Assembly (NCBI GenBank): GCA_032358255.1
Contig: JAULBX010031039.1
Location: forward strand, 1-64,000
Direction: 5' to 3'
DNA length: 64,000 nt
Origin: Heterotrichella gracilis
Taxonomy: Eukaryota; Sar; Xanthophyceae; Tribonematales; Xanthonemataceae
In this document: in pieces, positions 33,701-44,884 of the stretch
Layout of the letters: each line of letters begins with the position of its first letter
How positions within the stretch are numbered: the stretch's first letter is position 1
Position numbers and translations under genes: made by a program
The notes under the pieces: model-generated
Told to the model about the DNA's origin: nothing
The model's database searches: none
The model's input: only the letters and a program-made list of their open reading frames with translations

Positions 33701-36700
33701 TCTCTGCCTCCCGCAGGGAGGCTCCTCCTCGACCCCTACGCGCACATCGTGGCCCGGGGTGTGGTGTCAAAGGACCTGCACTGCGCCCCCGAGCTGGCGA
33801 CCTCCCCTGACCCCACCGTGGTTCGCCCCCTTGGCTCCCTGTCGTGCTTCAGCAGTGAGCTGGAGGTGGCGCATGTGCGGGGCCCGGGGATTGCGCTCGA
33901 GGATTTGGTGGTCATGGAGGTGGACGTGCCCACTTTCACAACAGGCGAGTCGGGGCATTGTGAGGGGGCGTGATATTTTTTGTGCGAGTGGAGTTTTGGG
34001 GGGGACAGCGTGCAATAAACGGTGGTGGTATGGTACCCAGTGGTGCGTCAAGCTTTAGGCTTGAGGCGAAGGCGCCGCAGGGGCGGGGCTTGGGAAGTAC
34101 CCTTGAGGGTCTGGTGGTCATGGAGGTGGAGGTTCCCACTTTCACAATAGGTGGGACGGGGATGTGAGGCAATTTCTATTTATTTTATTTTAACGTGGTC
34201 TTTTGTTGCAAGATGAAAGCGTAAGCGACAAAAAGTCGCAGTCGCCTGCTATGGTATACTTGGTACATAATTCTGTATCATTTCAACCCTGTTTTTGCAG
34301 GCAGCAGTGTTCCCCGCCAGCTCCACGGCAAGTTCCTGGGAGTACTCGAGCGCCTGAGCCACATCAAGACAGCTGGAGCCAACGCGGTCATGCTGACGCT
34401 GGTGTGCGCCAATGGGCCAGGTGAGACCCTAGCAAATCCTAGCAAACCCTGGCAATCACATATTGGGTCATGGGGAATATGCTCATGCTTCATTCCGCAC
34501 GGTTGAATGGGCAGATGTGAGCACAGGAAATCCTGCCGCAATTCAAACTACACCTTGCAAAAAAAAAACCGCACTCCTCTACCCTTCACCCTACCATCAT
34601 TACCCCGCAGGCGACGGCACCCTTGGCCGCGCCCCCACCTCCTACTTCTCCCCCGAGCCAAGCTACGCGGTGGGGGCTGGGCCCAATGCAGCCGCTGTGG
34701 AGCTTAAGCGGATGGTGACGGGGCTGCACAGGGAGGGGGTGGAGGTGCTGGTGCAGGTGGGTGCGGGTGGGTGGCTGTGTGCACGGGGGGAGCATCAGGG
34801 GGAGAGCAGCAAATGGTGGAAGCGGCGCCCTTTATACATAGCGGTGCTCTTCATCCATGTATAGCGGTGCTTTGACGTAGTCCAATTGATGGTGCAAGCC
34901 ATACTATTCTGCCATAGTAACAATTGGACACCGCATAGCATTTGCACCCATTTCATCACCCCACTGACCCATCCCGCCAACCCACACGCGGTGGTCATCT
35001 CACCCACCAACCCCCCCCGCACCCACCAACCCCCACCAGGTGGACTACTGCTTCACCTCAGAGGGGAGGGACGACGCCCCCCACTCCCAGTCCCTGCGCG
35101 GCCTGGACCACCCCCAGTACTTCAGGGCAGGGGGGGTATTAAACGCCAACCACGGGGGGGTGCGGCGCCTGGTCAGGGACTCGCTGCGCCACTGGGTGAC
35201 CGAGTATGGGGTGGATGGGTTCTGCTTTGTGTCGGCGGAAAACCTGTGCACGGGTGGGTGGTGGGTGGTGGGGAGTGTTGTGGCGGCGGTGTTGATGGGA
35301 TTAGGCGTGCAACAGAATGAGCTGCGCATGCAGCAGCGATGAATTGTTGATGTATTATTCTTTACATTCATTCAAATTAATCAGTGCAACGTTCAGCACA
35401 AGCAGGCCTCGCATCTGACAGATATATACAATTGATATAAAATTAATATCTTTGATGCACCTACAGATTTGCAATGCGCCTGTTCTACTCGTGTGCTGCG
35501 GTTCATCCCAAGTTCACCCCCTTGCTTACCATTCACCCCCCCCCCCCCCTTACGCAGACCGCGACGGGATAGTAATGGACAGCCCCTCCATTGTGGAGGA
35601 GATCTCGGGGGACCCCATCCTCAGGGGGGTGAAATTGATCGCCAGCGTGGGGATGGAGACCCTGCTGCCCAGGGGGAGCGAGCGCGGCTTCCCGCACTAT
35701 GGCCAGTGGCTGGAGCGGAACAGGCGCTTTGCTGCCGACTGGGTGGACTACATGGTTAAAGGTGGGTAGGCGGAATACCCTCAGCAGGGTGATTTTGAGC
35801 ATGGTGATAGCTGGCAGTGGGCTGGGTGGATGATCCTTTTAAAATACATGGGAAGGCGCGTATGTGTACCCTAACGCAGGGGATCTTGGGAGCATCTAGA
35901 GAGGAACAGGCACGAACAAATAACGGTGTTTTTGCCACTGCCACCGCATCACATGCATCATTCCCCTGTACCTCAACACCACTCCGATCATGCCAGCACA
36001 TCATGGACGCCATCGCCGCCGGCATCGCACGCGCAAACCCTGACGGTATCAGACGCAGAAACCTTAACTAGGATTCCCAACACCCACTGGCAAACATGGG
36101 GTTTTTACTCCACTAAATATGGGCTTAAACTAGGCTTTCACTTTGCAGGCCAGCCCAATGTGAGCGCCATTGCCACCCGCGTCGCTGGCAGTGCCGACCT
36201 GTTTGCCGGCAGGTGGGATGCGGGGCTGCCGGGGGGGCTGGCGGCGGCGCGTAGACCCTCCTTTGGGGTAAATGGCACCTCGGCGCTGGGTGTGGTCAGT
36301 GTGAGGGAGCTGGCAGGTGAGGGGGCCAGGGAGTGGTGTGTGGTGTGGGGGGAGGGAGTGGTGTGTGGTGTGGGGGGAGGGAATGGTGTGGTGTGTGGGG
36401 GGAGGGAGGCATGGGCTTTGCGAACAACAAACAGTGCACAATTTAACCTGGGTTGGTCCACAGGGGTGATACCAGTTGAAAGCGGGGTTCAGGAAGGGAT
36501 GGATGGTGGTGGGGTGTGTTTCGCAGGTGGGGAATGGATTTTGCCTCATAGGCAGTGGAATGAGATACCCTGACTGAGTCCTCGGTAGTCCCAGAGCCCG
36601 GTCAACCCAAACCCTACTCAGTGCCCTCATATAACTCTGTTGACAACCTGTTCCCACACCTTCCACCCACATGCTATGGGTGCCTACAACCCCCACCCCT

Positions 36701-38246
36701 CCAATACCCCCAGCACCCCTAATGTATCCCAAAATCCAATCACCTCCATCCCAAAGAAAACCCATTCGTGCCTACAACCCCCACCCCCCACCCTCAACAT
36801 CACCACCCCCCTCCCGCAGACTCCGTGGTCGGCCCCCCCTCCCTCTCCAAGGCCCTGCTGGTGGCCGCCCTGCTGTGCCAGGGGGTACCACTGATCACCC
36901 AGGCGGATGTGGATGACCCGGCTGCGCGCCACCTGGCGGGGGTGGCCGCGGGGGTGCGTGCGCGGTTCAACGACCTCCTGCAGCCGCCGCGGTGGGATTC
37001 GCCCAGGGGTCTGGCGTGGCACGGGGAAGGGCCAGGTGGGTATGGTGGTGGTGGTGGTGGTGGTGGTGGTGGTGGTGGTGGGCTGGGGATGCTGGGGTGC
37101 TGGCTGCAGTGGTTGTAGGGTGTTGCTGGGGTGTGCACAAGGCGCATGGTGTACTGGCAGGCGCTTGATAGGGTGAGGTGAGGGTGCATGGTGCTGTTGT
37201 GTGAGGCTTCTGATGCGGTAATGCATTGTCCTGCTTAGGTATCGCTAGGGTGATGCTATGGTGTCGGGGAGGCGGTTTGGTACGGCGTGGTGCGCCCGTG
37301 CCCTTTCAATACCTTGTTGTTACAATTGTCACAAATCCCCACTTCAACCCCCGATCACCTCCTCGCTGCGATCCCATGTACCTCTAATCCCTACTCCTAA
37401 CCCTTGCGTAGGGTCTGAGCCGGTGTGGGAGCCCCCATTGGAAGGCCTGGCCTCTCGCTTCCTTGCCTTCAGCGTCATCGGCACAGAGGGGCGGGCGGTG
37501 TACGTAGGCTTCAGCCCCCACACAGACCACACACCAGTGGTGCTGCCGGCGCCGCCCATGGTGCGCACAAAACCCTACAGACAACCCTACCGACAACCCT
37601 GGCGAGTAACTCCTAACGAAATTACCGTACCGATAAACTGTGCCAATGGCCATTGCAAAAGTGCAGCGCCAAGGCAAAAGTCAGCACTGTGTGGCGTGTG
37701 TAGTAACTTTCTGCTGGTATTGATGGTGGTGATTTTGGTGTGGTGCATGACGGGGTGGGGTGGGATGCAGCCACCAGGCGTGGCCGCCCCAACGCTGCGG
37801 TATGCCTTAAGCCCTACAGCAGGGTTTTTCACAGCGCACCACAACAGTCACCGGCCTCGCACTGCTGCTCCAGTAGCGGAGCCAGATTGATGCTGCCTCT
37901 CTACCTGCCGCAGGGCAGCGTGTGGTTCACACCCCATTGCACCACACATTATACTATCATGGTAACAAAATAACACAACAATGGTGAAAAGCCCGCTGCA
38001 ATTGCAGCACCATACGCACCACCTATTAACGCAGCCAGCAATCACTACGGCCGTCCCTCCCCTTCACCCTCATCCACCCTGCTACAGGGCACCCAATGGC
38101 ATCGAGTGATCGACACCGGCCTGGCCCCGCCATATGACGCGCTGGCGGATGACTGGGTCCCTCTCACGGCATCAGACTATGTGCTCTCACCACAGTCGGC
38201 GCTGGTGCTGGTGGCGGCTCCCGGTGGGGGGTATGGAGGGTACTAG
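30800..38246 (+). CDS. Isoamylase 2-like (catalytically inactive) starch debranching protein, N-terminus incomplete
   Basis: Exons: 30800-31048, 31382-31476, 31717-32069, 32492-32592, 32898-33069, 33717-33944, 34301-34420, 34611-34756, 35040-35253, 35558-35761, 36149-36316, 36820-37035, 37412-37560, 38088-38246; phases fit, 857 residues. Active isoamylases trim branches of nascent starch in the plastid, while ISA2 is a non-catalytic partner of ISA1. The overall order matches isoamylase: N-terminal sandwich region, LLLDPYAH, ALEDLVVMEV, the region around WVDYMVKG and VAGSADLF, and the C-terminal WHRVIDT and SDYVLSP. All three GH13 carboxylates are replaced: region II reads VDYCFTSEGRD, region III reads VDGFCFVSAENL where active enzymes have GFRFDLA, the acid/base motif AEPW is ASVG, and the last HD is missing. 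The intron after 33944 starts with GC instead of GT. The first exon begins at an acceptor, so at least one 5' exon is missing. An ISA2 regulatory role is inferred. Confidence 0.87.
33070..33716 (+). repeat. Decaying tandem copies of an exon end inside intron 5 of the isoamylase-like gene
   Basis: The end of exon 5 (about 33010-33069, GCGCTGCCTGCGGCGCTGTG and what follows) recurs as progressively diverged copies near 33144, 33246 and 33468. Intron pieces between them are also duplicated: GAGGGTATCTACTGCA against GAGGGTACTTGCTGCA, and TTGGCAGATTTGGATCAGGG against TTTGGCAGAGTTTGAATCAG. The intron has therefore grown by repeated local duplication. No copy is needed for the reading frame. Confidence 0.8.
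34040..34167 (+). repeat. Duplicated pseudo-exon after exon 6 of the isoamylase-like gene
   Basis: About 200 bp downstream of the end of exon 6, a second copy encodes LEGLVVMEVEVPTFTIG next to a GTGGGA donor. It matches the real exon end LEDLVVMEVDVPTFTTG. The copy is open in the corresponding frame. The real exon ends at a GC donor (GCGAGT), whereas the copy has a canonical GT. Confidence 0.8.
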
Positions 38247-38630
38247 CCACTGCCAGCGGCGTCTGGTGGGGGGAATGGAGGGTGCTAGCCACCGTCAGCA
38301 GCATCTGGTGGGGGTATGCAGGGTATGGTCCACTGCCAGCTGCGGCGTTGGTGGCGGCGCCTGGTGCGGGGTATGGAGGGTATTAGCCACCGCCAGCAGC
38401 GGTGTTGGTGGGGGTGGGGGTGGGGGCAGGGGCAGCAGCCAGCGGTGGTGCTGGTGGCTGCGCCATGGAGGGTGGGAGCGGGGTGATTTGCAGGATACAT
38501 GACGGATGTGTGGAGGGTGCAAGCCACATGTGGAAGTGGTTACTAATGGCAGCGCCACATGGGTTCCCATGTTTGTGCACGGGGATCGTGGAGGGTGGGG
38601 GGTGCTAGCCATCGTCAGCAGCACCCGCCC
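38200..38630 (+). repeat. Minisatellite derived from the stop-codon region of the isoamylase-like gene
   Basis: Units of about 42-58 bp built on GGTGGGGGGTATGGAGGGT and CTAGCCAC-CAGC-GC begin inside the last exon, around its TAG stop at 38244-38246. They repeat at least three to four times downstream, with a more isolated copy near 38588-38628. Because the stop lies inside the unit, several downstream copies repeat the CTAGCCAC block that contains it. Confidence 0.8.
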
Positions 38631-39770
38631 GGGTTCTTGTGGGGGTGTGGGCGACATCAAGGGATGGTGGAGGGTCCTGCAGGGGGCCTTGGTGCCCTGG
38701 GCAACCTTGGCACGCTTGCGCCTGACCATGCAAGGGTCTGCTCGATCAGCTTCCGCAGGTCTGGTATGGGGTATGGGCGGCATCCAGGTTCTCGTTACCA
38801 CAGTGGCCGCAACTGTCACCGGGTATACCTTGTCCCCTGGGGTTGACTGGCTGGCAGTGACTGGCAAGTGACTGGCTGCCGCATGGGTTGGTGGGGCACT
38901 AAGTGCCGTGCAAATGAGCATGGTGGTGTTGGCTGCTGGCCAAATTTTGATTTTACATTTGTGATCGTAACAACGGTTGGGTTTTGCAAAGATCTGTTAC
39001 ATTAAATGTTATGAACTTCGGTGCTATGTGCTCGCCACTGGTGCCAACACAGCCAGACGCCTGAGATCTGCAGATGCCTTGCAAGACATCAATGTACAAT
39101 TGTAACCAGTGGCACGGTGATTCATGTATTAACGAGACAATTTGATCACGAGCCTTACTGACAGTCGCTCTGACTGAGTCAGCTCAAATGGCACTTCCCA
39201 GCTGAGTCAGACGTCACTGTGACAGTCACAGCTAGCTGACGTCAGACGTCAGACGTCACTGTGACAGTCACTGTAACTGTTGCTTGCGTCACGTATATTT
39301 GGAAGGTTTCATAAGTTACAATATTTCTTTGTAGACCTCGAACCAGCAAATAACAACGGTATAAAACTGATAAGGTGTCACACTATAGTGGCAGTAATGT
39401 TTATTGCAATTGCAGAATAAATTGTCGGGGGCGTACATCAGCTAAGCACACAGCACTGCTCAAGTCGGTAACTTGCTTTGCAAGATGCGCTTGGTATAAA
39501 TTGTAAGCAAAACAGTGAGTAAAGGGCCATAATCGAAATGATTTCGATACAGTGCGCATACGCCACGCGGAGCCATTTCTTGCAAAGGAAAACACACAAT
39601 CTATCTAGTAAATGTTGGCGGGTATTGAGGTAGGTACATATAAGGGGTGGAAAAATTGCAGGCCACAGGGGCGCAGGTACGCACCCCACTCCTAGAACCG
39701 TAAAGCGAACCATGAAATCAAATTCAAACCTACTCCTACATGCGCGAAAAAAGCTGCGTGGACCAGGGTG
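38631..39770. other. Convergent intergenic region
   Basis: This is the 3' flank of the isoamylase-like gene and of the membrane repeat protein, which point at each other. No gene is seen. A dense cluster of TGACGTCA-like and TGAGTCAG-like words lies at about 39150-39290. Confidence 0.6.
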
Positions 39771-42622
39771 CTATTGCTTCCCCCTCACGATCACAAACTC
39801 CTCCACATTTGCTGTAACAGAGTCCCCTTGCGACTGCTCCGACAGGATCTCGGCCTCCAGCGAGGCCTCAATGGCCTTGGCATTGGCTGCTGTCTCCTTC
39901 ACCCCCTTGCCGGGGAGGGAGGATGCCTCGCTGGAGGTGAGGTACTCCGCACCAATGGCAAACAGGCGGTCCTTTTGAGTGGAGGGGGTGGGCTTGGGGG
40001 AGGGGGACGCCACTGGCTTGTTGGTTGGTGAAGCTTTCTTGGTGGGGGATGGGGATGGGGAGGCTTTCTTCACAGGGGATGGGGAGGCCTTCTTTGGTGA
40101 CGGGGATGCTTTCCTGGGTGATGGGGATGCCTTCTTGGGTGATGGGGATGCCTTCTTGGGTGACGGGGTTGCCTTCTTGGGTGATGGGGATGCCTTCTTG
40201 GGTGACAGGGTTGCCTTCTTGGGTGATGGGGACGCCTTCTTTGGGGAGTTCTTGGTGCTAGGCTTTGGTGTTGACTTGGCCTTGGGTACTGGCTTGGAGG
40301 TGGAGATGAGCCTCCTGGCGTGCAGTGAGGTGGTGGGGTCAGCCTCTGGCTTGGGCTGGTCCTGCAAGGGGGAGAGAAGGGGAGGTCTTACGATGACAGC
40401 CACAAGGGGTGTGGCAGGAATGGCGGGGAGGTGCAACCGTTGCCAGGGTAGTGACACCAGCACACAGAAAATAAAATCTGACACAAGCCACATTAACCAG
40501 CACAGTTGCATATCCGAAACCCTAAACAACAGCATCCGACAACTGCAGCACAGCAGGCTGCAGAAAGGCCTAAACCCTAATTAAACCCTAACCAAACCAT
40601 AAACCCTAACCAACACCCACCTGTGCAGCCTCCTTGGCAGACACCCCGGCAGCGGACGCCACTGGGTTCATGAAGAGCCTGTCAAAGGCCACCTGCTCCT
40701 CCGCAGACAGCGCCTCAAGCTGGAAAGGCTTTGCAGCCTGCGCAGCGGGCTCCCCCCCACCCATGCCCTGGGCAGTGGCGACCGGCTTGGACAGCAGCGC
40801 GTCCATCGCACCGGCCTCATCCTTGCTCAGGGCCACCAGCTTGAAGGGCTCCCCGGGCTCGTTGGAGTTGACCCCGCGGGCGGAGGCCACTGGATTGGCA
40901 AGGCGGTCAAAGAGCACCTTGGTCTCCTCCGCGGAGAGCTCCTCAAGCTGGAAGGGCTTGGCGGTGCGCTCGGTGACCGAGGCGGAGGCCACGGGGTGGG
41001 CCAGGATCTCGTCCACCTGGCGGGTCTCCTCGGCTGTCAGCTCTGTGAGGGGGCCAGTGGTGGTGGTGGTGGTGGCGGGTGCCTCCTCCTCTGAAGTGGC
41101 TTCAGCTGTGGCGATGGAGTCCTTGAGCAGCGCTTCCACCTGGGTGGCGGTGGCGTCGACAACGGGGAAGGCGCCATTCACCCCCTGGGCGGAGGCGACG
41201 GGGTGGGCGAGCACTCCAGCCAAGGCCTGGGTCTCCTCGGGGGTGAGCTCCGCCAGGGTGAGTGATGGGCGGGTGGTGGTGGCTGGCAGTGCGCCGCTGA
41301 CCCCCTCCGCGGTAGCCACTGGGTGGGCCAGCTTGGCATCCAGGGCGAGGGTCTCCTCTGGGGTGAGCTCGGTAAGGGTGAAGGCTGGCTTGGCCTCTGT
41401 GCCCTCGCCGCCCTCGGCGGTCGCCTCGGCAATGGCGGTGGCGGTGATCGCAGCCTCGTGGTCGCCGGTGTCCACCTCGTTGGTTGCACCCCCGCTGGCA
41501 AGGGGGAGGAGGGGGAGCTGCGCCGGCGTGACTGTCCCGGCTGGCACCTCGGTGTCAACAATGATCACCTCGCCCTCATTGCTGAGGGCGACCTCGTGCG
41601 CGCGCTGTGCAAGCTCGACCACGGCCTGGAGGGCGCTGCCGGCGTTGCCGGGGGCGTCCTGCTCGTCTGTGGTGATGAGGGTGAATGTGGCGGGGTTGCT
41701 GGCGTTGTACTGGCTGCCGCCCAGGAAGGAGGGGAGCGAGTCGGGGTTCAGCTTGAAGGGGAGGGAGATGGTCTTGAGCTCGCCTGGGGGAGAGGGGGTG
41801 AGCAGGGTGAGTGAGCTAACAGGCGGCTGTGTGGTGGAGGTGGTGCGCTTTGATGCAACAGGCTAACCCAATATACCACGTACTGTTTACATGCGCACGC
41901 AAGAATTGGGCAGTAACGGCCCTGGTTGCATGCAAGGGGTCTGGTCTGATACCTGCGCAAGCCTTACAAAGCGCAGTTCCTACACCGTTCACTACAAAAT
42001 GCAGGGCCCACACCCTGTCCCTACAAAGACACAAGTGCGCATCCACCCACCTGTGATATCACTGCGCATGCCCCCCTCCTCTGTGCGCCCGCTATCCACC
42101 CGCAGCTGCAGCAGCGAGTGGTGGTACAGGGTGGGGATGCCAAAGCCCATCCCCGCGCCCAGCCTGTCGCTCACGCCATGGAGCAGGCCGGTGGCTGCCA
42201 GTGCCGCCACCACAAGCATCAAGCCCCCAAGGGCAAAGACGCAGCGGGAACGGCGGGAGGAGGCCCTGCAGGTGGGTGGGGGAAATGGGGTTCTGGGCTC
42301 TGTCCAGGTTTGCACAGTGGGGTTTGGTTTGCAAGCAGGGTTGGCACACAGTATCCACACAGCAGATGCCGGCGATCAGTGAAATAAGAATGCACCCCAA
42401 CACCCTTTGGCAGGCACCAGCATTCACAGTTCTAGTCGAGCAGTGCAACACATCCGCTGCCCACCTCTTCCGGAGCATGCCCCTGTAGCCGCCTGACTTG
42501 ACTGGCTGGAGGTTGGCGAGTGCCGGGATGGCGTCGCTGTCGCTGCTGCTGGCATCCAGTTGGCGCTCCAGGTCTTGTGATGTTGTGCTGCCCACAAGGG
42601 GCTGCTTCAGTTGCTGAGTCAT
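39771..42622 (-). CDS. Unrecognised single-pass membrane protein with a six-fold repeat and SPKK-rich tail, 708 residues
   Basis: Exons: 42622-42465, 42265-42051, 41783-40621, 40361-39771; all joins keep phase and the frame closes at TAG. I do not recognise the family. Residues 1-60 are polar, with an SSSDSD cluster, and end in a basic RKRASSRRSR. One hydrophobic segment follows (about 61-81, CVFALGGLMLVVAALAATGL). Positive charge before it predicts a type II topology, with the long C-terminal part in a lumen or outside. Residues about 200-510 carry about six copies of a 38-60 residue unit with the pattern L-x2-L-[ST]-x-[ED]-E, about 10 residues, then H/N/K-P-V-A-[ST]-A-x-G. A Ser-Pro-Lys-Lys-rich region (about 545-620) and a 65-residue acidic end complete it. 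SPKK repeats are known from DNA-binding histone tails, which conflicts with the predicted topology. Golgi, cell-surface or inner nuclear membrane locations are all possible. Confidence 0.8.
40028..40262 (-). repeat. SPKKA coding repeat
   Basis: About ten units of 15-24 bp encode ASPSPKK or ATPSPKK variants, which is strongly basic and probably disordered. The opposite strand shows the same periodicity. Unit variation (one RK, one VKK, one SPSPTKK) shows the array is not fresh. Confidence 0.85.
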
Positions 42623-44884
42623 GGTATTCAGCTGGGAGTGTGGCAAGGGACCAGTGGAGAAACTGTTTGTGTTTGGGGCTGGCTATTGGGTGGAGTGTGT
42701 ATTAGTCCTTGAAGTGGGTACAGCTGCTGGAGAGCTGAACGTTGGTTGCAGTTTGGTGGTGGTGCACGAAGGGGCCTGTGGGAAACATGGGTGTCTGTTA
42801 GCCTAGAGTGTGCCCCGTGGGGTAAACAGTACGTGCAGGGTGGATCTGGCCACATGTAACAGCTCCGTTCTTGGCAACAGAAACAACGGTGTGAGGTTGT
42901 TAGTCGCTGCATAACGAGCGCCCACAGGAAGAGGTCCTCTGGACGACTGACAAACTGGCAACATGCGGGCCCACCCCGCCACGTAACCTGATCAAAACAC
43001 AACGCTGGCAGCCAACCACACACGTTTTAACACACCAAGCCTCGAAACACCCACCCCGTCCGTGCACGTTACGGAGCAGGCTTCCTGGAGTGTTACCAAG
43101 GGGTGTACTGTACCGTGAAAAGTTAGTAGCTACGTCCGTTTGGGTGCAACGTACACTGAAATGGGTCGTACCAGCCCAAAGTGGATGCTACTACACGGCA
43201 CGACGGGCAAATACACCACAACTAAAAATTGTGGCTAGGCAGGCGCAGAGGTCGCGTCCCAGAAAAGACTTTTCCAAAACATGGCTCGCATGTGTGCCGG
43301 AAAGTGAGGCGAACCCATTTTGGCAGAAGCTAATGCCTAAAAGACCGAGAGTACAAAGTATGTTCGGTACGACCGCAGATACCAGCAACAAAGTGACCCA
43401 GAAATAGGCCCTGGCACGGAGTGAAGCTTACGCAGCGTCAACCAGCAACTAGAGTGTGTATTTTGGCGGACCTGAGTGGGCCACCCACTTGGGCGACCTG
43501 CCTACAACGCAATGAGTATGCACCAATGCCACGTTTCATGACAACCACTGCCCCTGACGTTTCCTAGCGACCCTTCCACGCGTTGTCCACCTCTGCAACG
43601 CTGAAAGTTGCCTTCATGCCGCTAAGACCGAAGGCGCCAAAACGAGCCATTGAAACGTACCTAGAAGGGCGCCTGTGTCCGCAACAGGACCCGATGTTGA
43701 AGCAAAAATGCCGATGAAGGCTTCGCGGGGTATATAGTGTGCAACAAATTGCTCGCTGTAAGGTTGTGTGCGTGCTTAATCTTCGAATGTGTGTTGTAAC
43801 GTAGAGTTGTAGCGATACTTGGGTGGGCGATACCGTGTCTGGGCGCCAAAACGTTTCGAGTTTTGGCGCGGTTGGGATTTTGAGGCAGGATTACCTCCTT
43901 GTGATATTGTTCAATGTACACCCCTTAGTGTGTTTGTGGCATGGGTACATAGACGCTCCCCCCCCGGACTTGCAAACATGGGTCAACGGCTTTGCAAAGA
44001 GGCACCTTCGTGGCTGTTACGGCTCTCTCTTCACCAGCAGTTGAGCATCCCCATCACACATAGCCTGGGGCAACCCTGGGGCATGCCGTCGCCCATGTAT
44101 GCACCTGAAGGGTGCAGGGGCTCAATCCTTCCAAGGCCTTAATTCATCGTATTGTTTTGCGACACCCAAAAGATCGTCAAGCGCGTGATTCACAAGGCGA
44201 GGGGATTTCAGACGAAAGCAGGGTGCTTCGGCATCGCCCGGCATGCCAGCTCATGCAGTCAGATTTTGTGCTGCATTAGCCGGTAGAAATCAAGACTTTA
44301 CTCTTGCAAATACAAGCTTTCAAAGACTGGCTGTTGTCCTGGACCAGGCGTATTGAGCTGTGACGCGGGATTCACCACTATTACAGTGAATTTATTCTGA
44401 CGCATTGATGAACTTGGCTATAACCAGCCAAATGCTGTGAATTGGGCGGCCCCACAAGCGCACAGTTTGCGTCGGAATGCTGCTACGCTCTTGTCACAGC
44501 CACTAATAGCAGCACCTTGCTATTTGGAAAGCAGCACTGGCGGATGCTTTGAGCCGGGGAAGTCATCTGGGCGCTGACGTACCACCCCCTGGCACTCCAC
44601 AGCATCGGGCCATCTTCTACACACTGATAAACCTCGGACCCTGGCCTTGGCCTCCTTCAAAACCACACCACTGCCTGTCAACAGCATTCCCTATCCACTT
44701 CGCCCTCTCAACGCCCAGCACCTTGATTACGGAGACAAACCTGCTGGGACCACCACAACCACAAATCTCTCCAACGCCACAGAAGCTCTGTTCAACCGGT
44801 AGCTGTCGGCGTCTTGCACCAGTCTCTTGTTCATAAGATCTGAGTTAAATTTCGGCTGCTTCGAAACCTCCTCGGCCCTTCAAG
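42623..44884. other. Divergent intergenic region between the repeat membrane protein and the glutaredoxin
   Basis: Promoters of both genes should lie here. A 105-codon plus-strand open frame (43090-43407) has no recognisable features and is not called. Three GGCGCCAAAA-type words occur at 43633, 43843 and 43860; the last two form a 10 bp stem hairpin. Confidence 0.55.

Noticed and set aside
35990-36048. Extra isoamylase exon encoding DAIAAGIARANPDG
   Set aside because: Its acceptor phase does not fit exon 10, and the direct join MVKG to QPNVSAIATRVAGSADLF matches the family without it.
37036-37085. (GGT)n run as a coding Gly/Val repeat
   Set aside because: It starts right after a GTGGGT donor and lies inside an intron of the isoamylase-like gene.
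43090-43407. 105-codon plus-strand open frame between two divergent genes
   Set aside because: No features, no promoter context, and comparable length is expected by chance.
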